From assembly GCF_030445035.2 (NCBI RefSeq), contig NC_092216.1, positions 11,409,405 to 11,473,404 on the forward strand: 64,000 bases of DNA. The letters are read 5' to 3'. The position numbers were made by a program, and so were the translations under genes. Of the stretch, positions 56,581-64,000 are shown piece after piece. Position 1 is the stretch's first letter, and every line of letters begins with the position of its first letter. This stretch comes from Dasypus novemcinctus. Taxonomy: Eukaryota; Chordata; Mammalia; Cingulata; Dasypodidae. The notes beneath the pieces were generated by a model, which did not search any database, had not been told where the DNA came from, and saw nothing but the letters and a program-made list of their open reading frames with translations.

Positions 56581-56949
56581 AAAAACATAAATGGATTAAA
56601 TATCCAATCTAATAAACATGTTGTTTATTAGAAACTCAATTTAAGTCCAAACTCACAGATTCAAAGTGAAAGGATGAAGCCATACCACTAGTAACCAAAA
56701 AAAACTGCCATGCCTATACTAATAATTGAAAAAGATAGACTTTAAGTTAAAATTGCTTAAAATACAAAAAATGACAATATATATTAAAAGTCAAAACAAT
56801 TATAAATTCTTTGGAGGTAATGACAAAGCACAAAAATACATGAAGCAAATACTGACACAATTGGAAGAAAAAATAGTTTTATGCTATTAGTTGGAGAATT
56901 CAATAAAACTCTTTCAAGAATGGATAGAGCATCTAGACAGAAGATCATT
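56581..56949 (+). mobile_element. Old L1 ORF2 endonuclease fragment hosting the HNRNPM retrocopy
   Basis: Decayed ORF2 N-terminal sequence: a region like taaaaagatagactttaa near 56730, and the GDFN equivalent read as VGEFN near 56884. It continues after the retrocopy at 59409-59545 with the next endonuclease segment (ATACATATTATTCTCAAGTGC near 59460). Confidence 0.7.
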
Positions 56950-56964
56950 AAGAAAACAGAGGAC
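56950..56964. repeat. 15-bp TSD of the HNRNPM retrocopy, left copy
   Basis: aagaaaacagaggac, repeated perfectly at 59394-59408 after the poly(A). The site reads tt/aagaaa, fitting the L1 endonuclease preference, so L1 machinery made the copy. Confidence 0.93.
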
Positions 56965-56986
56965 ACAAAGCGCAGACGCAGAGAAA

Positions 56987-59125
56987 ATGGTGGCAGGGGT
57001 CGAAGCGGCGGCCGAGGTGGCGGCGACGGAGCCCAAAATGGAGGAGGAGAGCAGCGCGCCCGGCGTGCCGAGCGGCAACGGGGCTCCAGGCCCCAAGGGT
57101 GAAGGGGAACAGCCTACTCAGAATGAGAAGAGGAAGGAGAAAAACATAAAGAGAGGAGGCAATCGCTTTGAGCCATATGCCAATCCAACTAAAAGATACA
57201 GAGCCTTCATTACAAACATACCTTTTGATGTGAAATGGCAGTCACTTAAAGATCTGGTTAAAGAAAAAGTTGGTGAGGTAACATACGTGGAGCTCTTAAT
57301 GGACGCTGAAGGAAAGTCAAGGGGATGTGCTGTTGTTGAGTTCAAGATGGAAGAGAGCATGAAAAAAGCTGCTGAAGTTCTAAACAAGCATAGTCTGAGT
57401 GGAAGACCACTGAAAGTCAAAGAAGATCCTGATGGTGAACATGCCAGGAGAACAATGCAAAAAGTAATGGCTACGACTGGTGGGATGGGTATGGGACCAG
57501 GTGGCCCAGGAATGATTAATATCCCACCCAGTATCATAAATAATCCTAACATCCCAAATGAGATTATCCATGCATTACAGGCTGGAAGACTTGGAAGCAC
57601 AGTATTTGTAGCAAATCTGGATTATAAAGTTGGCTGGAAGAAACTGAAGGAAGTATTTAGTATGGCTGGTGTGGTGGTCCGAGCAGACATTCTTGAAGAT
57701 AAAGATGGAAAAAGTCGTGGAATTGGCACTGTTACTTTTGAACAGTCCATTGAAGCTGTGCAAGCTATATCTATGTTTAATGGCCAGCTGCTATTTGATA
57801 GACCAATGCATGTGAAAATGGATGAAAGGGCCTTACCAAAGGGAGATTTTTTCCCTCCTGAACGTCCTCAACAACTTCCCCATGGACTTGGTGGTATTGG
57901 CATGGGCTTAGGACCAGGAGGGCAGCCTATTGATGCCAATCACCTGAATAAAGGCATTGGAATGGGAAACATAGGACCTGCAGGAATGGGAATGGAAGGC
58001 ATAGGATTTGAAATAAATAAAATGGGAGGCATGGAGGGACCCTTTGGTGGTGGTATGGAAAACATGGGTCGATTTGGATCTGGGATGAACATGGGCAGAA
58101 TAAACGGTGGAGGTGGAGGCAGTGTCCCCGGCATTGAGAGGATGGGCCCTGGCATTGACCGCATTGGTGGTGCCGGCATGGAGCGCATGGGCGCAGGCCT
58201 GGGCCACGGCATGGATCGTGTGGGCTCCAAGATTGAGCGCATGGGCCTGGTCATGGACTGCATGGGCTCAGTGGAGCGCATGGGCTCCGGCATTGAGCGC
58301 ATGGGCCCCCTGGGCTTCGACCACATGGCCTCCAGCATCGAGCGCATGGGCCAGACCATGGAGCGCATTGGCTCAGGCATGGAGCGCATGGGTGCCGGCA
58401 TGGGCTTCGGCCTTGAGCGTATGGCTGCGCCCATTGACCGTGTGGGCCAGACCATTGAGCACATGGGCTCTGGCGTGGAGCGCATGGGCCCTGCCATCGA
58501 GCGCATGGGCCTGAGCATGGAGCGCATGGTGCCCGCAGGAATGGGGGCTGGCCTGGAGCGCATGGGCCCTGTGATGGATCGCATGGCCACTGGCCTGGAG
58601 CGCCTAGGCGCCAACAACCTGGAGCGCATGAGTCTGGAGCGCATGGGCGCCAACAGCCTGGAGCGCATGGGCCTGGAGCGCATGGGCGCCAACAGCCTCG
58701 AGCGCATGGGCCCTGCCCTGGGTCCTGCTCTGGGTGCCGGCATTGAGCGCATGGGCCTGGCCATGGGCGGTGGTGGTGGTGCCAGCTTTGATCGTGCCAT
58801 CGAGATGGAGCGTGGCAATTTTGGAGGAAGCTTTGCTGGTTCCTTTGGTGGAGCTGGAGCCCATGCCCCTGGGGTGGCCAGGAAGGCCTGCCAGATCTTT
58901 GTGAGAAATCTACCATTTGATTTTACATGGAAAATGTTAAAAGACAAATTCAACGAATGTGGCCACGTGCTATATGCCGACATCAAGATGGAGAATGGGA
59001 AATCCAAGGGGTGCGGTGTGGTTAAGTTTGAGTCACCAGAGGTGGCTGAGAGAGCCTGCCGGATGATGAATGGAATGAAACTGAGTGGCCGAGAGATTGA
59101 TGTTCGAATTGATAGAAATGCTTAA
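56987..59125 (+). CDS. HNRNPM: HNRNPM retrocopy ORF, intact, 712 aa
   Basis: hnRNP M is a nuclear pre-mRNA-binding splicing regulator. The ATG at 56987 begins MVAGVEAAAEVAATE, the expected N-terminus; the frame is also open upstream but that is L1 sequence. RRM1 lies at about residues 71-149 (RNP2 AFITNI, RNP1 KSRGCAVVEF at 110-119), RRM2 at about 204-281 (VFVANL, KSRGIGTVTF) and RRM3 at about 635-711 (IFVRNL, KSKGCGVVKF). Between RRM2 and RRM3 is the glycine/methionine-rich region and the IERMG-type hexapeptide array (about 383-600). There is no stop or frameshift in 712 codons. From memory the major human isoform is 730 residues; here about 18 residues are absent after MNMGRIN, a likely alternative-splice form. 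Some repeat positions show non-conservative changes (MDCMGS, IEHMGS). Expression is unknown, so it may be a retrogene or a young pseudogene. Confidence 0.9.
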   Translation: MVAGVEAAAEVAATEPKMEEESSAPGVPSGNGAPGPKGEGEQPTQNEKRKEKNIKRGGNRFEPYANPTKRYRAFITNIPFDVKWQSLKDLVKEKVGEVTYVELLMDAEGKSRGCAVVEFKMEESMKKAAEVLNKHSLSGRPLKVKEDPDGEHARRTMQKVMATTGGMGMGPGGPGMINIPPSIINNPNIPNEIIHALQAGRLGSTVFVANLDYKVGWKKLKEVFSMAGVVVRADILEDKDGKSRGIGTVTFEQSIEAVQAISMFNGQLLFDRPMHVKMDERALPKGDFFPPERPQQLPHGLGGIGMGLGPGGQPIDANHLNKGIGMGNIGPAGMGMEGIGFEINKMGGMEGPFGGGMENMGRFGSGMNMGRINGGGGGSVPGIERMGPGIDRIGGAGMERMGAGLGHGMDRVGSKIERMGLVMDCMGSVERMGSGIERMGPLGFDHMASSIERMGQTMERIGSGMERMGAGMGFGLERMAAPIDRVGQTIEHMGSGVERMGPAIERMGLSMERMVPAGMGAGLERMGPVMDRMATGLERLGANNLERMSLERMGANSLERMGLERMGANSLERMGPALGPALGAGIERMGLAMGGGGGASFDRAIEMERGNFGGSFAGSFGGAGAHAPGVARKACQIFVRNLPFDFTWKMLKDKFNECGHVLYADIKMENGKSKGCGVVKFESPEVAERACRMMNGMKLSGREIDVRIDRNA

Positions 59126-59362
59126 GCAGTTGCCTTTTTTAAGCATCGATACCAGACCTCTGAATTTGTATTTTTTCTTGTTAACCATTTTAATTTGTTG
59201 GCTGGATGTATTAAGATGTTTAAAAAATTCAGTTGCTTTTTGGGGTAATTTGAATTACTTTTTTAATGACTGGGTTCCATTTGACTGTTTGCATTAAGAT
59301 TGCAATGTGCATAATTTTTTTTGTAGTTGTGGCATCTTGTTGACATCGAATATGACTTTGAT

Positions 59363-59368
59363 AATAAA
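59363..59368 (+). terminator. Polyadenylation signal carried by the retrocopy
   Basis: AATAAA, 12 bases before the poly(A) run. It is the parent mRNA signal copied by reverse transcription. Confidence 0.85.
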
Positions 59369-59393
59369 TACCAGTTCCTGAAAAAAAAAAAAA

Positions 59394-59545
59394 AAGAAAA
59401 CAGAGGACTTGAATAATACTGTAACAGACATATAGACAACACACAACTCAACAAAAGAAGAATACATATTATTCTCAAGTGCACAAGGACAATTCTAGCG
59501 GATAGATCACATGTTAGGTCACAAGAAAAGCACCAATAATTTGTT
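59394..59545 (+). mobile_element. Right TSD of the retrocopy and continuation of the host L1 endonuclease fragment
   Basis: The TSD copy at 59394-59408 is followed by L1 ORF2 endonuclease sequence (cacatgttaggtcacaagaaaag near 59508), which matches the decayed [10 protein letters not shown] region of L1-B. Confidence 0.75.
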
Positions 59546-59860
59546 TTCAATTTTATAATGTTTTTATTATTCCAAAGGGAAAAATGCTGTGCCCCATTAT
59601 AATCTCTTGTTGTTGACCCTGAGAATTGATTTAGTATGGTCTTTTCTATTGCTGCATAAATATTACATTTCTCTTAACCACCATCCATATGTTATTAAGT
59701 TGCAATTTTCCATGTATTACCATATTATTAACACTTTGTAATAGAAAAATGTTATTGTATTTATATTATTAGCCACAATCTTCACCCACTACTGAAATTG
59801 CTATGTTATACATTTCCTAGTTTGTCCTCTAGATTCCTTTCAATTGACGTTATATCACTA
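59546..59860. other. AT-rich segment, not assigned
   Basis: About 315 bp (ttataatgtttttattattcc and following) with no coding frame. A loosely similar string occurs near 12150-12200. Probably a decayed interspersed repeat. Confidence 0.35.
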
Positions 59861-61384
59861 ATATGGATATCAAACACTTATCAGATATGTGATTTCCAAA
59901 TATTCTCTCCCACTGAGTAGTCTGCATTTTCACTTTCTTAACACAGTCTTCTGAAGTGTTCAATTCTGAGGAGGTCCCAATTATCTATTTTATTTTTAAT
60001 TTCATTGTTCATGCTTTGGGTGTAAGGTTTAAGAAGCCATTGTCTACCACAAGATTTTGAAGATGTTTCCATTCATTTTCTTCTAAGAATTTTATGGCTG
60101 TATCTTTTATATTTAGAACTTTGATCCATTTTATATAAGGTTGAAATAAGGTCCTCTTCCTTTTCTTTTCTTTTCTTTTTTTGGATATGGATATAAAGTT
60201 TTCCCAGCACCATTTGTTCTGGTCCAACTGGATGGGTTTGACAGCCTGGTAAACAATCACTTTACCATAAATTTAAGGATATATTTCTGAACTTTCGATC
60301 TGATTCCATTGATCTGCATGTCTAGCTTTATCCCAATACCATGCTCTTTTTATCACCATAACTAAGTAATATGTGTTAAATTCAGAAAGTTTGAGCCCTC
60401 CAACTTTATTCTTCTCTTAAAGATTTTTTGGCTAGTTGGGGCCCCTTATCCTTCCAAATAAATTTGGTAATGGCCTTTCCAATTCTGAAAAATGGGCTTT
60501 TGGAAGATTTGTTGGGATTACACTGACTGTAGGTAAATCTGGGTAGAATTGACATTGTAATGATACTTTGTCTCCCAATCTACAAGTACAGAATGTACTT
60601 CCATTTATTTAGGTGACTTTGTTTTCTTCTAGCAATTTCTTCTAGAACTCATCTTTCACCTCTAGTAGTTTTGTTGTGAATTTTTCAGATTTTTCTAGGT
60701 AGAGGATCATATCATCAGTAAATAGTAAAATCTTTACTTCTTTCTTTACTATTTGGGTACCTTTTATTTCTTTATCTAGTCTAATTGCTCTAGCTAGAAT
60801 TTCTAGCACAATATTAAATAACGGTGTTGACAGTGGCATCTGCAACTTATTCCCAATCTCAGCAAGTAAGCTTTCAGTCTTTAACCACTGAGTACAATGT
60901 TAGCTGTGAGTTTTTCACATATGCATTTTATCTGGGTGACAAAATTTCTTTCTATTCCTGTTAGTCAGATTGTTTTAATCAAGAAAGGATATGAGATTTT
61001 GTCAAATTTATTTTCTGCATCAATTAAGATGATCATGTGATTTTTCTTTCTCAAGTTAGCAACATATTTTGTTATACTGATTGATTTTCTTGTGTTGAAC
61101 CACCCTTGTATTCCTGGGATAGAACCGATTTGATCATGATGTATAATTCTTTCAAGGTGCTGTTGGATTTGATTAGCAAACACTTTCTTAAGGATTTTTC
61201 ATTAGAGAAATTGTTCTATAATTTTCTTTTTTCATGGAGTCTTTATCAGGTTTTGGGATTAGGGTAATGTTGGTTTCATGGAACGTGTTTGGTAGCATTT
61301 CCATCTTTTTTTTTTAAAGAGTTTTACCAAATTTGGTATAATTCTTCTTTGAAAGAATTAATGGGCTTTTCATTTTAGAAGGTA

Positions 61385-61500
61385 TTTTTTTGTGTTGCTG
61401 TTGTTTTGTTTTTTTGTTTTGCAGTATTCAAGCTGGGAATTGAATGTGAGATATAATCTGTAGGAAGCCAGTACTTGATCACTAAGCCACATTGACTTCC
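61385..61500 (-). mobile_element. tRNA-derived SINE (minus strand)
   Basis: Reads gggaagtcaatgtggcttag on the minus strand, then a tRNA-like body with a B-box-like ttcaattccc and a T-rich (A-tail complement) end at 61385-61425. Probably a diverged DAS-type short form, not a full DAS-SINE. Confidence 0.6.
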
Positions 61501-61519
61501 CTTGGTAGTTTATTTCTTT

Positions 61520-61668
61520 ATTGTTGTTGTTGTTGTTCATTTGTTTTGATGTTGTACTTTTTTGTTTTGATTTTGTTTTGTTTTTTTTCAGGAGGTACCA
61601 GGACCTGAATGCGGAACCTCCCATGTTGGAGGCAGGAGCTCAACCACTTGAGCCATATCTGTTCCCCC
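61520..61668 (-). mobile_element. tRNA-derived SINE (minus strand), second of a pair
   Basis: Minus strand begins gggggaacagatatggctc with an A-box-like tggctcaagtggttgagc and a B-box-like ggttccgcattc. It is followed by an AAAACAAAA-type tail (T/G-rich on the plus strand at 61520-61590). It lies only 20 bp from the previous SINE, in the same orientation. Confidence 0.65.
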
Positions 61669-62510
61669 AGGAGATTTGTGAAGACTTTTTTGATTTCTTT
61701 ACATGTGATTGGCTTGTTGAGATCTTGTATTTCTCATAGGGTTTGTTATGGTATATAATAGTATATACCAGTACTAAGAATTCATGTATCTCATTTACAT
61801 TGTACAGTTTGTTGACATACAATTGCTTGTAGTAACCTCTTATGAACTCTTTTATTTTATGAGTTCAGTAGTAATATCCCCTTTTCCATTTCTGATTTTA
61901 TTTATTTTGTATCTTCTTTTATTCTAGTTTAGCTAAGAGTTTGTTGATTAGTTGATCTTAAAGAACCAGTGTTTTGCTTTGTTTTGTTGTTCTCAATTTC
62001 ATTTATTTCTGCTCTACTCCTTGTTTTTTCTTTCATTCTGTTTATTTTGGTATTTGTTTTCCATTCTTTTTCTAGTTGCTGCAGGTTTTCTGTTAGATCT
62101 TTGATTTTAGCTTTAAAATAAAAAAATGTAAGCATTAGGGATATAAATTTCCCACTCAGAATTACCATCACTGCATCATACAGATTTTGATTCTTGTTTT
62201 CATTTTTCTATAGATATTTACTGATTTCTCTTGCAATTTCTTCTTTGACCCACTGAATGTTTAAGAATGTGTTGTTTAATCTCTGTATATTTGTGAGTTT
62301 TCCCTTTCTCCTCCTGCTATTGATATCCAGCTTCTTTCCATTATGATCAGAGATAGTGCTTTGTATGATTTTAATCTATTTAAACTTATTGAGAATGGTT
62401 TTCTGAATCAATATGTAATCTGGATCAATATGTAATATGTAGCCTGGAGAAAAGTCCATAATCACTTGAGGAGAATGTATATCCTGCTGTTTTGTCATGA
62501 AAATTTTTTG

Positions 62511-62925
62511 TCACTTTAGCAATGGAAAAAATTATATCATTGGTGGGGAGACAATGGCTATGGTAGTTGTTGAGGGCAGGGACAGGAAAGATGAGATGTG
62601 ATATAAGGACATTTTCAGAACTTGGAGTTGTCCTAAGTGATATTGCAGCGACAGACACAAGACATTATTTACTTGTCATAACCTACTGAATGGATAGGGG
62701 AGAGTGTAAACTACAATGTAAACTATAATCCATGTAGTATAGCAGAGCTCCAAAATGTATTCACCAAATGCAATGAATGTGCCATACTAATGAAAGAAGT
62801 TGTTGAAGTGGGAGGAGTGGGGAGGAGGGACTTGGGGAGTGGGATTTTTGGGAACATCTTATATTTTTAATGTAACATTTTGTGTGATCTATGTATCTCT
62901 AAAAAAGACAATTAAAAATTGCAAA
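62511..62925 (+). mobile_element. Old L1 3'UTR end fragment
   Basis: tttagcaatggaaaaaattatatc through tttttaatgtaacattttgtg, collinear with the end of the L1-D (54840-55230) and L1-J 3'UTRs, followed by an A-rich tail. Confidence 0.65.
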
Positions 62926-63570
62926 AAAAAGATTTAAGACAAATAATAAGAGATAATCTCACAACTCTTCTAAATCAATTGAAAGAGCTGAAGATAAACA
63001 TAACTAAAGAGATAAGAATATTAAGAAGATGCTGGATGCCCAAAACAATTCAAAAGACTGCAAAGAAAATGACAGAACCTATGAGAGTGAAAGTCATGAT
63101 TGATGAGATTAAAAATATGTTAGAGGTACGTAAGAGCAGATTTGAATTGTTCAAAGGCAGATATTGTGCTTTTGAAGACAAAACATCTCAACTGGAAAAT
63201 ACAGGAAAGCAGGAAGAAAAGAGAATGGGAAAAATGGAACAAAGCTTCAGGGTATTGAATGATAATGCAAAATGCACAAACACACAGTATTAGTGTCCCA
63301 GAAGGAGAAGAAACTGGAAAAAGGGCAGAAAGAATATTTTAAGAAATAATGACCAAAACTTTCCCAATCCTCATGGAAGACACAAATATCAATCAGCAAG
63401 AAGGGCAACACACCCCAAAAGGAATAAATCCAAATAGACCTACAAAGAAACACTTATTATTCAAAAGGACTTTTATCAGAGATTTTAAAAAAAAGAGTCT
63501 GAAAGCAGCAAGAGAAAAGCAAAGTATCACATACAAGGGAACTTGATAAGATTAAATGTGACCTCTCAGG
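62926..63570 (+). pseudogene. Old L1 ORF1 relic
   Basis: The coiled-coil (TTLLNQLKELKINITKEI near 62950) and RRM N-terminal part (ending near 63290) resemble L1-E ORF1 (5340-6000). One 124-codon frame remains open (62919-63293), then stops and indels. Confidence 0.65.
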
Positions 63571-63705
63571 AGAAACCATCATACCACTTTCTCCTCTATC
63601 TGGGACACCAATAATGCATTTATTTTTGTGAATCATGTTATCATTCAAGTCTCTGAGATCCTGTTCCATTTTCCCATTCTCTGCTCTTTCTGTTCTATGT
63701 CACTC
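63571..63705 (-). repeat. Inverted copy of an ORF1 segment
   Basis: On the minus strand this reads as the end of the ORF1 coiled coil and the start of the RRM (EQDLRDLNDN, CIIGVPDRGE), corresponding to 63225-63310 on the plus strand. It replaces the expected ORF1 sequence after ctcaggagaaacc. Normal-orientation ORF1 sequence resumes near 63706. Confidence 0.6.
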
Positions 63706-64000
63706 TATCTGGCAAAACTGTCTTCAAAAATGAGGGTGAGTTGAAACTCTTCATGACATACAAACTAAGAGTATGTTAGCAAAAGACCAAACTTACAAGA
63801 GAAACAAGGGAGTACTGCAGATTGAAAGGGGGAAAACAATGGTGAGAGATAAAGATTAAAAATGAAGATTATTAGGAAGGGTTATTAAAAGATATAAAAA
63901 CAGTTAATAGTATGATACGATAGCAGAAACCAAAGGAAAAAAATGAATGAAGTAAGTAATGCCTTTACAGCAATAACACTGAATTTTAATGGCTAGGACT
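63706..64000 (+). pseudogene. Old L1 ORF1 C-terminal part and ORF1-ORF2 spacer
   Basis: ctggcaaaactgtcttcaaaaatgagggtgag corresponds to the ORF1 C-terminal domain (compare 42800-42830), followed by a spacer and, at 63970, the start of ORF2 (acagcaataacactgaatttt). The element runs off the window. Confidence 0.6.

Larger units (their letters stand above)
56965..59393 (+). pseudogene. HNRNPM: Processed retrocopy of HNRNPM mRNA (full length, with poly(A))
   Basis: An intronless copy of the heterogeneous nuclear ribonucleoprotein M mRNA: a 22-nt 5' leader, a complete coding frame, a short 3'UTR with AATAAA at 59363-59368 and a poly(A) run at 59381-59393. It is bounded by a perfect 15-bp TSD. These are the classic marks of L1-mediated retroposition. 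The preserved tail and perfect TSD suggest a fairly recent event. No promoter of its own is evident; the flanks are L1 relic sequence. Confidence 0.95.
59861..62510 (-). pseudogene. L1-N ORF2 relic, minus strand (endonuclease to C-terminal region)
   Basis: Minus-strand translation gives ORF2 parts in order from right to left: endonuclease near 62425-62510, linker near 61930-62170, RT N-terminus with GSIPGIQGWFNTRKSIS near 61100, RT core with FTDDMILYLE near 60700, and the C-terminal part near 60010-60260. Frames are separated by stops and by two SINE-type insertions at 61385-61668. It is opposite in strand to the flanking L1 relics. Confidence 0.72.

Noticed and set aside
56891..56986. Upstream extension of the HNRNPM frame by 32 codons
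   Set aside because: The extension is L1 ORF2 sequence, the left TSD and the 5' leader; it begins with TTG. The first ATG matching the hnRNP M N-terminus is at 56987.
58107..58514. 135-codon alanine/tryptophan-rich plus-strand frame inside the HNRNPM array
   Set aside because: Out-of-frame shadow of the same repeat.
57940..59007. Long minus-strand open frame (355 codons) opposite the HNRNPM array
   Set aside because: It is the antisense reading of the GAGCGCATGGGC-type hexapeptide repeat, which has no stops in several frames. It has no features of its own.

Overview
The window is a gene-poor, retrotransposon-saturated stretch of mammalian nuclear DNA. The lineage-specific SINEs point to a xenarthran, most likely an armadillo: four of the five tRNA-derived SINEs (5538, 11621, 13045, 50717) match the DAS-SINE type known from armadillos. 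I see no multi-exon host gene, rRNA or tRNA gene. The largest intact reading frame is a processed retrocopy of HNRNPM (56965-59393, ORF 56987-59125, 712 codons) with its poly(A) tail and 15-bp target-site duplication (TSD) still present.

Layout. 1-4541 is an old block: a duplicated sequence of unknown origin, a 5'-truncated minus-strand L1 tail (103-443, 12-bp TSD), an ancient unassigned repeat, and a minus-strand relic of ERVL-type pol (1158-1472 and 2434-3545) split by a GC-rich solo LTR (1473-2433, 6-bp TSD). 4554-14771 is one old L1 (called L1-E here) with a 12-bp TSD, broken up by L1 fragments and SINEs. 15043-15318 and 36849-37440 are the two halves of an older L1 (L1-H). Between them sits a 21.5-kb nest: full-length L1-A (15319-36836), with full-length L1-B (17169-26890, 10-bp TSD) inserted just upstream of its ORF1 and a minus-strand 3' fragment, L1-C (about 34582-36827), inserted at its tail.

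37445-56345 is a further old L1 (L1-I), cut by L1-J (38505-42440, +), L1-K (43205-45340, -) and L1-D (48213-55238, +). L1-D itself carries a second solo LTR of the same family as the first (48974-49837, 6-bp TSD), a (GAAA)n tract and a SINE. 56581-64000 holds the HNRNPM retrocopy inside an L1 endonuclease region, a minus-strand L1 ORF2 with two SINE-like insertions, and a final L1 3'UTR and ORF1.

The genes do not form a pathway. What the window records is a layered history of target-primed retrotransposition: TSDs and nesting give a relative order (ERVL relic and old L1s first, then L1-A, then L1-B and L1-C; the solo LTRs and the retrocopy late). All L1 ORFs I could follow carry frameshifts or stops. 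The most interesting unexplained signals are about 200-bp tandem monomers in the L1 5'UTR with a long antisense ORF across them, a recurrent small ORF in the unusually long (about 2.8 kb) L1 3'UTR, a 4.5-kb quasi-palindrome made by two L1 tails, and the uninterrupted HNRNPM retrocopy. L1 letters (A to N) are labels used only in this annotation.
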